64,000 nucleotides of DNA. It comes from Liolophura sinensis. Taxonomy: Eukaryota > Mollusca > Polyplacophora > Chitonida > Chitonidae. Positions 9,313 through 23,011 of the stretch are shown here, in pieces (the stretch's first letter is position 1; each line of letters opens with the position of its first letter). The stretch covers positions 1 to 64,000 of the forward strand of contig NW_027018168.1 in assembly GCF_032854445.1 (NCBI RefSeq). The letters run 5' to 3'. Both the position numbers and the translations under genes were made by a program. The notes beneath the pieces were generated by a model, which saw only the letters and a list, made by a program, of their open reading frames with translations, was not told the DNA's origin and ran no database searches.

Positions 9313-12300
9313 ATGCGCAATTGGGTCAGGCATCTCCAGGTGTTGAAAAATTGGAAATTTCCTTGGTTTCCATGGAGTAAGAGCCGTTGCTGGGCACGTG
9401 ATTTTGACATAAATGATGATTCAATTGTGGCTACAGCCAAAAGTATTGGTCGGAGAGCAACGCGGTTTGCACCATTCGATTTCTCGTCACAAAATACGTC
9501 GGATTAGTTTCTTACCAGCAGCATTGGAACATTTTTTCCACTTTTGGATTTTTGCCTGGTCCTTTTGCTAATTGAAATCGGCTACATGTACTATGTACAA
9601 TCGCGACTGGTCATTACTATATTCAACTTTTGATTATAAGTTATGTGCCCTTCGGTAGCCCAGAAGATGTCAAATCTTTGGGCCAAGCCCATTTAACTGA
9701 CCCAGCAAATGTTTTACTTCTCAGTCGAAGATAAACTCAATGTCTTTATCTACATGTAGAAAAACCACACCATTTTTATATAAAAAACACAAGGTACTTG
9801 ATACAGTCTGCTGTAAAAAGTACAATTGAACACTGACCCACATCAATAAGGTGCCAAAAGATGCGCAATTGGGTCGGGCATCTCCAGCTGTTGAAAAATT
9901 GCAAATTTCCTTGGTTTCCATGGAGTAAGAGCCGTTGCTGGGCACGTGATTTTGACATAAATGATGATTCAATTGTGGCTACAGCCAAAAGTATTGGTCG
10001 GAGAGCAACGCGGTTTGCACCATTCGATTTCTCGTCACAAAATACGTCGGATTAGCCTCTTACAAGCACGATTGGAGCATTTTTTTTACTTTTGGATTTT
10101 TGCCTGGTCCTTTTGCTAATTGAAATCGGCTACATGTACTATGTACAATCGCGACTGGTCATTACTATATTCAACTTTTGATTATAAGTTATGTGCCCTT
10201 CGGTAGCCCAGAAGATGTCAAATCTTTGGGCCAAGCCCATTTAACTCACCCAGCAAATGTCTTACTTCTAAGTCGAAGATAAACTTAATCTCTTTATCTA
10301 CATGTAGAAAAACCACACCATTTTTATATAAAAACCACAAGGTACTTGATACAGTCTGCTGTAAAAAGTACAATTGAACACTGACCCACATCAATAAGGT
10401 GCCAAAAGATGCGCAATTGGGTCAGGCATCTCCAGCTGTTGAAAAATTGGAAATTTCCTTGGTTTCCATGGAGTAAGAGCCGTTGCTGGGCACGTGATTT
10501 TGACATAAATGATGATTCAATTGTGGCTACAGCCAAAAGTATTGGTCGGAGAGTAACGCGGTTTGCACCATTCGACTTCTCGTCACAAAATACGTCAGAT
10601 TAGCCTCTTACCAGCAGCATTGGAACATGTTTTCCACTTTTGGATTTTTGCCTGGTCCTTTTGCTAATTGAAATCGGCTACATGTACTATGTACAATCGC
10701 GACTGGTCATTATTATATTCAACTTTTGATTATAAGTTATGTGCCCTTCGGTAGCCCAGAAGACGTCAAATCTTTGGGCCAAGCCCATTTAACTCACCCA
10801 GCAAATGTCTTACTTCTAAGTCGAAGATAAACTCAATGTCTTTATCTACATGTAGAAAAACCACACCATTTTTATATAAAAAACATAAGGTACTTGATAC
10901 AGTCTGCTGTAAAAAGTACAATTGAACACTGACCCACATCAATAAGGTGCCAAAAGATGCGCAATTGGGTCAGGCATCTCCAGCTGTTGAAAAATTGGAA
11001 ATTTCCTTGGTTTCCATGGAGTAAGAGCCGTTGCTGGGCACGTGATTTTGACATAAATGATGATTCAATTGTGGCTACAACCAAAAGTATTGGTCGGAGA
11101 GCAACGCGGTTTGCACCATTCGATTTCTCGTCACAAAATACGTCGGATTAGCCTCTTACCAGCAGCATTGGAACATTTTTTCCACTTTTGGATTTTTGCC
11201 TGGTCCCTTTGCTAATTGAAATCGGCTACATGTACTATGTACAATCGCGACTGGTCATTACTATATTCAACTTTTGATTATAAGTTATGTGCCCTTCGGT
11301 AGCCCAGAAGATGTCAAATCTTTGGGCCAAGCCCATTTAACTCACCCAGCAAATGTCTTACTTCTAAGTCGAAGATAAACTTAATCTCTTTATCTACATG
11401 TAGAAAAACCACACCATTTTTATATAAAAACCACAAGGTACTTGATACAGTCTGCTGTAAAAAGTACAATTGAACACTGACCCACATCAATAAGGTGCCA
11501 AAAGATGCGCAATTGGGTCAGGCATCTCCAGGTGTTGAAAAATTGCAAATTTCCTTGGTTTCCATGGAGTAAGAGCCGTTGCTGGGCACGTGATTTTGAC
11601 ATAAATGATGATTCAATTGTGGCTACAGCCAAAAGTATTGGTCGGAGAGCAACGCGGTTTGCACCATTCGATTTCTCGTCACAAAATACGTCGGATTAGC
11701 CTCTTACCAGCAGCATTGGAACATTTTTTCCACTTTTGGATTTTTGCCTGGTCCTTTTGCTCATTGAAATCGGCTACATGTACTATGTACAATCGCGACT
11801 GGTCATTACTATATTCAACTTTTGATTATAAGTTATGTGCCCTTCGGTAGCCCAGAAGATGTCAAATCTTTGGGCCAAGCCCATTTAACTCACCCAGCAA
11901 ATGTCTTACTTCTAAGTCGAAGATAAACTTAATCTCTTTATCTACATGTAGAAAAACCACACCATTTTTATATAAAAACCACAAGGTACTTGATACAGTC
12001 TGCTGTAAAAAGTACAATTGAACACTGACCCACATCAATAAGGTGCCAAAAGATGCGCAATTGGGTCAGGCATCTCCAGGTGTTGAAAAATTGGAAATTT
12101 CCTTGGTTTCCATGGAGTAAGAGCCGTTGCTGGGCACGTGATTTTGACATAAATGATGATTCAATTGTGGCTACAGCCAAAAGTATTGGTCGGAGAGCAA
12201 CGCGGTTTGCACCATTCGATTTCTCGTCACAAAATACGTCGGATTAGCCTCTTACCAGCAGCATTGGAACATTTTTTCCACTTTTGGATTTTTGCCTGGT

Positions 12301-12599
12301 CCTTTTGCTCATTGAAATCGGCTACATGTACTATGTACAATCGCGACTGGTCATTACTATATTCAACTTTTGATTATAAGTTATGTGCCCTTCGGTAGCC
12401 CAGAAGATGTCAAATCTTTGGGCCAAGCCCATTTAACTCACCCAGCAAATGTCTTACTTCTAAGTCGAAGATAAACTTAATCTCTTTATCTACATGTAGA
12501 AAAACCACACCATTTTATATAAAAACCACAAGGTACTTGATACAGTCTGCTGTAAAAAGTACAATTGAACACTGACCCACATCAATAAGGTGCCAAAAG
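9313..12599 (+). repeat. Six-monomer higher-order unit, copy 1
   Basis: The unit begins with the monomer carrying GATTAGTTTCTT (near 9507) linked to CTTCTCAGTCG (near 9720). Monomers start at 9313, 9861, 10409, 10957, 11505 and 12053. Slot 2 is a GCTGTT copy with ACGATTGGAGC-like sequence, slot 3 carries the four-substitution haplotype, and slots 5 and 6 carry CTCATTG. The next GATTAGTTTCTT is 3286 bp downstream. Only slots 1, 2 and 6 agree well among successive units, so the higher-order repeat is degraded. Confidence 0.65.
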
Positions 12600-15500
12600 A
12601 TGCGCAATTGGGTCAGGCATCTCCAGGTGTTGAAAAATTGGAAATTTCCTTGGTTTCCATGGAGTAAGAGCCGTTGCTGGGCACGTGATTTTGACATAAA
12701 TGATGATTCAATTGTGGCTACAGCCAAAAGTATTGGTCGGAGAGCAACGCGGTTTGCACCATTCGATTTCTCGTCACAAAATACGTCGGATTAGTTTCTT
12801 ACCAGCAGCATTGGAACATTTTTTCCACTTTTGGATTTTTGCCTGGTCCTTTTGCTAATTGAAATCGGCTACATGTACTATGTACAATCGCGACTGGTCA
12901 TTACTATATTCAACTTTTGATTATAAGTTATGTGCCCTTCGGTAGCCCAGAAGATGTCAAATCTTTGGGCCAAGCCCATTTAACTCACCCAGCAAATGTC
13001 TTACTTCTCAGTCGAAGATAAACTCAATGTCTTTATCTACATGTAGAAAAACCACACCATTATTATATAAAAAACACAAGGTACTTGATACAGTCTGCTG
13101 TAAAAAGTACAATTGAACACTGACCCACATCAATAAGGTGCCAAAAGATGCGCAATTGGGTCAGGCATCTCCAGCTGTTGAAAAATTGGAAATTTCCTTG
13201 GTTTCCATGGAGTAAGAGCCGTTGCTGGGCACGTGATTTTGACATAAATGATGATTCAATTGTGGCTACAGCCAAAAGTATTGGTCGGAGAGCAACGCGG
13301 TTTGCACCATTCGATTTCTCGTCACAAAATACGTCCGATTAGCCTCTTACCAGCAGCATTGGAACATTTTTTCCACTTTTGGATTTTTGCCTGGTCCTTT
13401 TGCTAATTGAAATCGGCTACATGTACTATGTACAATCGCGACTGGTCATTACTATATTCAACTTTTGATTATAAGTTATGTGCCCTTCGGTAGCCCAGAA
13501 GATGTCAAATCTTTGGGCCAAGCCCATTTAACTCACCCAGCAAATGTCTTACTTCTAAGTCGAAGATAAACTTAATCTCTTTATCTACATGTAGAAAAAC
13601 CACACCATTTTTATATAAAAACCACAAGGTACTTGATACAGTCTGCTGTAAAAAGTACAATTGAACACTGACCCACATCAATAAGGTGCCAAAAGATGCG
13701 CAATTGGGTCAGGCATCTCCAGGTGTTGAAAAATTGGAAATTTCCTTGGTTTCCATGGAGTAAGAGCCGTTGCTGGGCACGTGATTTTGACATAAATGAT
13801 GATTCAATTGTGGCTACAGCCAAAAGTATTGGTCGGAGAGCAACGCGGTTTGCACCATTCGATTTCTCGTCACAAAATACGTCGGATTAGCCTCTTACCA
13901 GCAGCATTGGAACATTTTTTCCACTTTTGGATTTTTGCCTGGTCCTTTTGCTAATTGAAATCGGCTACATGTACTATGTACAATCGCGACTGGTCATTAC
14001 TATATTCAACTTTTGATTATAAGTTATGTGCCCTTCGGTAGCCCAGAAGATGTCAAATCTTTGGGCCAAGCCCATTTAACTCACCCAGCAAATGTCTTAC
14101 TTCTCAGTCGAAGATAAACTCAATGTCTTTATCTACATGTAGAAAAACCACACCATTATTATATAAAAAACACAAGGTACTTGATACAGTCTGCTGTAAA
14201 AAGTACAATTGAACACTGACCCACATCAATAAGGTGCCAAAAGATGCGCAATTGGGTCAGGCATCTCCAGCTGTTGAAAAATTGGAAATTTCCTTGGTTT
14301 CCATGGAGTAAGAGCCGTTGCTGGGCACGTGATTTTGACATAAATGATGATTCAATTGTGGCTACAGCCAAAAGTATTGGTCGGAGAGCAACGCGGTTTG
14401 CACCATTCGATTTCTCGTCACAAAATACGTCGGATTAGCCTCTTACAAGCACGATTGGAGCATTTTTTTTACTTTTGGATTTTTGCCTGGTCCTTTTGCT
14501 AATTGAAATCGGCTACATGTACTATGTACAATCGCGACTGGTCATTACTATATTCAACTTTTGATTATAAGTTATGTGCCCTTCGGTAGCCCAGAAGATG
14601 TCAAATCTTTGGGCCAAGCCCATTTAACTCACCCAGCAAATGTCTTACTTCTAAGTCGAAGATAAACTTAATCTCTTTATCTACATGTAGAAAAACCACA
14701 CCATTTTTATATAAAAACCACAAGGTACTTGATACAGTCTGCTGTAAAAAGTACAATTGAACACTGACCCACATCAATAAGGTGCCAAAAGATGCGCAAT
14801 TGGGTCAGGCATCTCCAGGTGTTGAAAAATTGGAAATTTCCTTGGTTTCCATGGAGTAAGAGCCGTTGCTGGGCACGTGATTTTGACATAAATGATGATT
14901 CAATTGTGGCTACAGCCAAAAGTATTGGTCGGAGAGTAACGCGGTTTGCACCATTCGACTTCTCGTCACAAAATACGTCAGATTAGCCTCTTACCAGCAG
15001 CATTGGAACATGTTTTCCACTTTTGGATTTTTGCCTGGTCCTTTTGCTAATTGAAATCGGCTACATGTACTATGTACAATCGCGACTGGTCATTACTATA
15101 TTCAACTTTTGATTATAAGTTATGTGCCCTTCGGTAGCCCAGAAGACGTCAAATCTTTGGGCCAAGCCCATTTAACTCACCCAGCAAATGTCTTACTTCT
15201 AAGTCGAAGATAAACTCAATGTCTTTATCTACATGTAGAAAAACCACACCATTTTTATATAAAAAACACAAGGTACTTGATACAGTCTGCTGTAAAAAGT
15301 ACAATTGAACACTGACCCACATCAATAAGGTGCCAAAAGATGCGCAATTGGGTCAGGCATCTCCAGGTGTTGAAAAATTGCAAATTTCCTTGGTTTCCAT
15401 GGAGTAAGAGCCGTTGCTGGGCACGTGATTTTGACATAAATGATGATTCAATTGTGGCTACAGCCAAAAGTATTGGTCGGAGAGCAACGCGGTTTGCACC

Positions 15501-15887
15501 ATTCGATTTCTCGTCACAAAATACGTCGGATTAGCCTCTTACCAGCAGCATTGGAACATTTTTTCCACTTTTGGATTTTTGCCTGGTCCTTTTGCTCATT
15601 GAAATCGGCTACATGTACTATGTACAATCGCGACTGGTCATTACTATATTCAACTTTTGATTATAAGTTATGTGCCCTTCGGTAGCCCAGAAGATGTCAA
15701 ATCTTTGGGCCAAGCCCATTTAACTCACCCAGCAAATGTCTTACTTCTAAGTCGAAGATAAACTTAATCTCTTTATCTACATGTAGAAAAACCACACCAT
15801 TTTTATATAAAAACCACAAGGTACTTGATACAGTCTGCTGTAAAAAGTACAATTGAACACTGACCCACATCAATAAGGTGCCAAAAG
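12600..15887 (+). repeat. Six-monomer higher-order unit, copy 2
   Basis: Monomers start at 12600 (GATTAGTTTCTT marker), 13148, 13696, 14244, 14792 and 15340. The segment before 13148 and the segment before 14244 share CTTCTCAGTCG and the rare CATTATTATATAAAA, 1096 bp apart, indicating a recent two-monomer duplication inside the unit. The slot at 14792 carries the four-substitution haplotype and the last slot carries CTCATTG. The next marker lies 3288 bp downstream of the first. Confidence 0.65.
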
Positions 15888-18800
15888 ATGCGCAATTGGG
15901 TCAGGCATCTCCAGGTGTTGAAAAATTGGAAATTTCCTTGGTTTCCATGGAGTAAGAGCCGTTGCTGGGCACGTGATTTTGACATAAATGATGATTCAAT
16001 TGTGGCTACAGCCAAAAGTATTGGTCGGAGAGCAACGCGGTTTGCACCATTCGATTTCTCGTCACAAAATACGTCGGATTAGTTTCTTACCAGCAGCATT
16101 GGAACATTTTTTCCACTTTGGGATTTTTGCCTGGTCCTTTTGCTAATTGAAATCGGCTACATGTACTATGTACAATCGCGACTGGTCATTACTATATTCA
16201 ACTTTTGATTATAAGTTATGTGCCCTTCGGTAGCCCAGAAGATGTCAAATCTTTGGGCCAAGCCCATTTAACTCACCCAGCAAATGTCTTACTTCTCAGT
16301 CGAAGATAAACTCAATGTCTTTATCTACATGTAGAAAAACCACACCATTTTTATATAAAAAACACAAGGTACTTGATACAGTCTGCTGTAAAAAGTACAA
16401 TTGAACACTGACCCACATCAATAAGGTGCCAAAAGATGCGCAATTGGGTCAGGCATCTCCAGCTGTTGAAAAATTGCAAATTTCCTTGGTTTCCATGGAG
16501 TAAGAGCCGTTGCTGGGCACGTGATTTTGACATAAATGATGATTCAATTGTGGCTACAGCCAAAAGTATTGGTCGGAGAGCAACGCGGTTTGCACCATTC
16601 GATTTCTCGTCACAAAATACGTCGGATTAGCCTCTTACCAGCACGATTGGAGCATTTTTTTTACTTTTGGATTTTTGCCTGGTCCTTTTGCTAATTGAAA
16701 TCGGCTACATGTACTATGTACAATCGCGACTGGTCATTACTATATTCAACTTTTGATTATAAGTTATGTGCCCTTCGGTAGCCCAGAAGATGTCAAATCT
16801 TTGGGCCAAGCCCATTTAACTCACCCAGCAAATGTCTTACTTCTAAGTCGAAGATAAACTTAATCTCTTTATCTACATGTAGAAAAACCACACCATTTTT
16901 ATATAAAAACCACAAGGTACTTGATACAGTCTGCTGTAAAAAGTACAATTGAACACTGACCCACATCAATAAGGTGCCAAAAGATGCGCAATTGGGTCAG
17001 GCATCTCCAGGTGTTGAAAAATTGCAAATTTCCTTGGTTTCCATGGAGTAAGAGCCGTTGCTGGGCACGTGATTTTGACATAAATGATGATTCAATTGTG
17101 GCTACAGCCAAAAGTATTGGTCGGAGAGCAACGCGGTTTGCACCATTCGATTTCTCGTCACAAAATACGTCGGATTAGCCTCTTACCAGCAGCATTGGAA
17201 CATTTTTTCCACTTTTGGATTTTTGCCTGGTCCTTTTGCTCATTGAAATCGGCTACATGTACTATGTACAATCGCGACTGGTCATTACTATATTCAACTT
17301 TTGATTATAAGTTATGTGCCCTTCGGTAGCCCAGAAGATGTCAAATCTTTGGGCCAAGCCCATTTAACTCACCCAGCAAATGTCTTACTTCTAAGTCGAA
17401 GATAAACTTAATCTCTTTATCTACATGTAGAAAAACCACACCATTTTTATATAAAAACCACAAGGTACTTGATACAGTCTGCTGAAAAAGTACAATTGAA
17501 CACTGACCCACATCAATAAGGTGCCAAAAGATGCGCAATTGGGTCAGGCATCTCCAGGTGTTGAAAAATTGCAAATTTCCTTGGTTTCCATGGAGTAAGA
17601 GCCGTTGCTGGGCACGTGATTTTGACATAAATGATGATTCAATTGTGGCTACAGCCAAAAGTATTGGTCGGAGAGCAACGCGGTTTGCACCATTCGATTT
17701 CTCGTCACAAAATACGTCGGATTAGCCTCTTACCAGCAGCATTGGAACATTTTTTCCACTTTTGGATTTTTGCCTGGTCCTTTTGCTCATTGAAATCGGC
17801 TACATGTACTATGTACAATCGCGACTGGTCATTACTATATTCAACTTTTGATTATAAGTTATGTGCCCTTCGGTAGCCCAGAAGACGTCAAATCTTTGGG
17901 CCAAGCCCATTTAACTCACCCAGCAAATGTCTTACTTCTAAGTCGAAGATAAACTCAATGTCTTTATCTACATGTAGAAAAACCACACCATTTTTATATA
18001 AAAAACACAAGGTACTTGATACAGTCTGCTGTAAAAAGTACAATTGAACACTGACCCACATCAATAAGGTGCCAAAAGATGCGCAATTGGGTCAGGCATC
18101 TCCAGCTGTTGAAAAATTGGAAATTTCCTTGGTTTCCATGGAGTAAGAGCCGTTGCTGGGCACGTGATTTTGACATAAATGATGATTCAATTGTGGCTAC
18201 AGCCAAAAGTATTGGTCGGAGAGCAACGCGGTTTGCACCATTCGATTTCTCGTCACAAAATACGTCGGATTAGCCTCTTACCAGCAGCATTGGAACCTTT
18301 TTTTTCACTTTTGGATTTTTGCCTGGTCCTTTTGCTCATTGAAATCGGCTACATGTACTATGTACAATCGCGACTGGTCATTACTATATTCAACTTTTGA
18401 TTATAAGTTATGTGCCCTTCGGTAGCCCAGAAGATGTCAAATCTTTGGGCCAAGCCCATTTAACTCACCCAGCAAATGTCTTACTTCTAAGTCGAAGATA
18501 AACTCAATCTCTTTATCTACATGTAGAAAAACCACACCATTTTTATATAAAAACCACAAGGTACTTGATACAGTCTGCTGTAAAAAGTACAATTGAACAC
18601 TGACCCACATCAATAAGGTGCCAAAAGATGCGCAATTGGGTCAGGCATCTCCAGGTGTTGAAAAATTGCAAATTTCCTTGGTTTCCATGGAGTAAGAGCC
18701 GTTGCTGGGCACGTGATTTTGACATAAATGATGATTCAATTGTGGCTACAGCCAAAAGTATTGGTCGGAGAGCAACGCGGTTTGCACCATTCGATTTCTC

Positions 18801-19175
18801 GTCACAAAATACGTCGGATTAGCCTCTTACCAGCAGCATTGGAACATTTTTTCCACTTTTGGATTTTTGCCTGGTCCTTTTGCTCATTGAAATCGGCTAC
18901 ATGTACTATGTACAATCGCGACTGGTCATTACTATATTCAACTTTTGATTATAAGTTATGTGCCCTTCGGTAGCCCAGAAGATGTCAAATCTTTGGGCCA
19001 AGCCCATTTAACTCACCCAGCAAATGTCTTACTTCTAAGTCGAAGATAAACTTAATCTCTTTATCTACATGTAGAAAAACCACACCATTTTTATATAAAA
19101 ACCACAAGGTACTTGATACAGTCTGCTGTAAAAAGTACAATTGAACACTGACCCACATCAATAAGGTGCCAAAAG
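15888..19175 (+). repeat. Six-monomer higher-order unit, copy 3
   Basis: Monomers start at 15888 (GATTAGTTTCTT marker), 16436 (GCTGTT and ACGATTGGAGC), 16984, 17531, 18079 and 18628. Four successive copies (16984 to 18628) all carry CTCATTG, suggesting local amplification of that variant. One base is missing near 17484 (GCTGAAAAAG), which also disrupts the nested hairpin there. The next GATTAGTTTCTT is 3289 bp downstream. Confidence 0.65.
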
Positions 19176-22100
19176 ATGCGCAATTGGGTCAGGCATCTCC
19201 AGCTGTTGAAAAATTGCAAATTTCCTTGGTTTCCATGGAGTAAGAGCCGTTGCTGGGCACGTGATTTTGACATAAATGATGATTCAATTGTGGCTACAGC
19301 CAAAAGTATTGGTCGGAGAGCAACGCGGTTTGCACCATTCGATTTCTCGTCACAAAATACGTCGGATTAGTTTCTTACCAGCAGCATTGGAACATTTTTT
19401 CCACTTTTGGATTTTTGCCTGGTCCTTTTGCTAATTGAAATCGGCTACATGTACTATGTACAATCGCGACTGGTCATTACTATATTCAACTTTTGATTAT
19501 AAGTTATGTGCCCTTCGGTAGCCCAGAAGATGTCAAATCTTTGGGCCAAGCCCATTTAACTCACCCAGCAAATGTTTTACTTCTCAGTCGAAGATAAACT
19601 CAATGTCTTTATCTACATGTAGAAAAACCACACCATTTTTATATAAAAAACACAAGGTACTTGATACAGTCTGCTGTAAAAAGTACAATTGAACACTGAC
19701 CCACATCAATAAGGTGCCAAAAGATGCGCAATTGGGTCAGGCATCTCCAGCTGTTGAAAAATTGCAAATTTCCTTGGTTTCCATGGAGTAAGAGCCGTTG
19801 CTGGGCACGTGATTTTGACATAAATGATGATTCAATTGTGGCTACAGCCAAAAGTATTGGTCGGAGAGCAACGCGGTTTGCACCATTCGATTTCTCGTCA
19901 CAAAATACGTCGGATTAGCCTCTTACCAGCACGATTGGAGCATTTTTTTTACTTTTGGATTTTTGCCTGGTCCTTTTGCTAATTGAAATCGGCTACATGT
20001 ACTATGTACAATCGCGACTGGTCATTACTATATTCAACTTTTGATTATAAGTTATGTGCCCTTCGGTAGCCCAGAAGATGTCAAATCTTTGGGCCAAGCC
20101 CATTTAACTCACCCAGCAAATGTCTTACTTCTCAGTCGAAGATAAACTCAATGTCTTTATCTACATGTAGAAAAACCACACCATTTTTATATAAAAAACA
20201 CAAGGTACTTGATACAGTCTGCTGTAAAAAGTACAATTGAACACTGACCCACATCAATAAGGTGCCAAAAGATGCGCAATTGGGTCAGGCATCTCCAGCT
20301 GTTGAAAAATTGCAAATTTCCTTGGTTTCCATGGAGTAAGAGCCGTTGCTGGGCACGTGATTTTGACATAAATGATGATTCAATTGTGGCTACAGCCAAA
20401 AGTATTGGTCGGAGAGCAACGCGGTTTGCACCATTCGATTTCTCGTCACAAAATACGTCGGATTAGCCTCTTCCCAGCAGCATTGGAACATTTTTTTTAC
20501 TTTTGGATTTTTGCCTGGTCCTTTTGCTAATTGAAATCGGCTACATGTACTATGTACAATCGCGACTGGTCATTACTATATTCAACTTTTGATTATAAGT
20601 TATGTGCCCTTCGGTAGCCCAGAAGATGTCAAATCTTTGGGCCAAGCCCATTTAACTCACCCAGCAAATGTCTTACTTCTAAGTCGAAGATAAACTTAAT
20701 CTCTTTATCTACATGTAGAAAAACCACACCATTTTTATATAAAAACCACAAGGTACTTGATACAGTCTGCTGTAAAAAGTACAATTGAACACTGACCCAC
20801 ATCAATAAGATGCAAAAAGATGCGCAATTGGGTCAGGCATCTCCAGGTGTTGAAAAATTGCAAATTTCCTTGGTTTCCATGGAGTAAGAGCCGTTGCTGG
20901 GCACGTGATTTTGACATAAATGATGATTCAATTGTGGCTACAGCCAAAAGTATTGGTCGGAGAGTAACGCGGTTTGCACCATTCGACTTCTCGTCACAAA
21001 ATACGTCAGATTAGCCTCTTACCAGCAGCATTGGAACATGTTTTCCACTTTTGGATTTTTGCCTGGTCCTTTTGCTAATTGAAATCGGCTACATGTACTA
21101 TGTACCATCGCGACTGGTCATTACTATATTCAACTTTTGATTATAAGTTATGTGCCCTTCGGTAGCCCAGAAGACGTCAAATCTTTGGGCCAAGCCCATT
21201 TAACTCACCCAGCAAATGTCTTACTTCTAAGTCGAAGATAAACTCAATGTCTTTATCTACATGTAGAAAAACCACACCATTTTTATATAAAAAACACAAG
21301 GTACTTGATACAGTCTGCTGTAAAAAGTACAATTGAACACTGACCCACATCAATAAGGTGCCAAAAGATGCGCAATTGGGTCAGGCATCTCCAGGTGTTG
21401 AAAAATTGCAAATTTCCTTGGTTTCCATGGAGTAAGAGCCGTTGCTGGGCACGTGATTTTGACATAAATGATGATTCATTGTGGCTACAGCCAAAAGTAT
21501 TGGTCGGAGAGCAACGCGGTTTGCACCATTGGATTTCTCGTCACAAAATACGTCGGATTAGCCTCTTACCAGCAGCATTGGAACATTTTTTCCACTTTTG
21601 GATTTTTGCCTGGTCCCTTTGCTAATTGAAATCGGCTACATGTACTATGTACAATCGCGACTGGTCATTACTATATTTCAACTTTTGATTATAAGTTATG
21701 TGCCCTTCGGTAGCCCAGAAGACGTCAAATCTTTGGGCCAAGCCCAATTTAACTCACCCAGCAAATGTCTTACTTCTAAGTCGAAGATAACTCAATGTCT
21801 TTATCTACATGTAGAAAAACCACACCATTTTTATATAAAAAACACAAGGTACTTGATACAGTCTGCTGTAAAAAAGTACAATTGAACACTGACCCACATC
21901 AATAAGGTGCCAAAAGATGCGCAATTGGGTCAGGCATCTCCAGGTGTTGAAAAATTGCAAATTTCCTTGGTTTCCATGGAGTAAGAGCCGTTGCTGGGCA
22001 CGTGATTTTCACATAAATGATGATTCAATTGTGGCTACAGCAAAAAGTATTGGTCGGAGAGCAACGCGGTTTGCACCATTCGATTTCTCGTCACAAAATA

Positions 22101-22465
22101 CGTCGGATTAGTTTTCTTACCAGCAGCATTGGAACATTTTTTCCACTTTTGGATTTTTGCCTGGTCCTTTTGCTAATTGAAATCGGCTACATGTACTATG
22201 TACAATCGCGACTGGTCATTACTATATTCAACTTTTGATTATAAGTTATGTGCCCTTCGGTAGCCCAGAAGATGTCAAATCTTTGGGCCAAGCCCATTTA
22301 ACTCACCCAGCAAATGTCTTACTTCTAAGTCGAAGATAAACTTAATCTCTTTATCTACATGTAGAAAAACCACACCATTTTTATATAAAAACCACAAGGT
22401 ACTTGATACAGTCTGCTGTAAAAAGTACAATTGAACACTGACCCACATCAATAAGGTGCCAAAAG
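19176..22465 (+). repeat. Six-monomer block, copy 1 of an 11-monomer-offset duplication
   Basis: The series 19176 (GATTAGTTTCTT), 19724 (ACGATTGGAGC), 20272 (AGCATTGGAACATTTTTTTTAC), 20820 (four-substitution haplotype, preceded by the rare AATAAGATGCAAAAAG), 21368 (GGTCCCTTTGC) and 21917 (ACAGCAAAAAG) recurs in the same order at 25202-28487. The offset is about 6.03 kb (11 monomers). The marker GATTAGTTTCTT is at about 19370 and 25396. The first copy is almost free of one-base indels until about 21.4 kb, while the second contains many. Confidence 0.75.
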
Positions 22466-23011
22466 ATGCGCAATTGGGTCAGGCATCTCCAGCTGTTGAA
22501 AAATTGCAAATTTCCTTGGTTTCCATGGAGTAAGAGCCGTTGCTGGGCACGTGATTTTGACATAAATGATGATTCAATTGTGGCTACAGCCAAAAGTATT
22601 GTCGGAGAGCAACGCGGTTTGCACCATTCGATTTCTCGTCACAAAATACGTCGGATTAGCCTCTTACCAGCAGCATTGGAACATTTTTTTACTTTTGGAT
22701 TTTTGCCTGGTCCTTTTGCTAATTGAAATCGGCTACATGTACTATGTACAATCGCGACTGGTCATTACTATATTCAACTTTTGATTATAAGTTATGTGCC
22801 CTTCGGTCGCCCAGAAGATGTCAAATCTTTGGGCCAAGCCCATTTAACTCACCCAGCAAATGTCTTACTTCTAAGTCGAAGATAAACTTAATCTCTTTAT
22901 CTACATGTAGAAAAACCACACCATTTTTTATATAAAAACCACAAGGTACTTGATACAGTCTGCTGTAAAAAGTACAATGAACACTGACCCACATCAATAA
23001 GGTGCCAAAAG
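20820..23011 (+). repeat. Four-monomer higher-order unit, copy 1
   Basis: Monomer order is 20820 (four-substitution haplotype), 21368 (GGTCCCTTTGC near 21613), 21917 (ACAGCAAAAAG near 22040) and 22466 (GCTGTT with TTGCAAAT). The next copy starts at 23012, about 2192 bp downstream. Several one-base indels begin near 21476, so parts of this copy may be of lower sequence quality. The monomer at 21917 also has GATTAGTTTTCTT near 22110, which looks like the slot-1 six-monomer marker plus one base but lacks its linked CTTCTCAGTCG. Confidence 0.7.

Noticed and set aside
17341-17658. Longer frames of 100-114 codons (also 24846-25187 and 61214-61558)
   Set aside because: They arise where one-base deletions fuse neighbouring passenger frames; their sequences are otherwise ordinary satellite.
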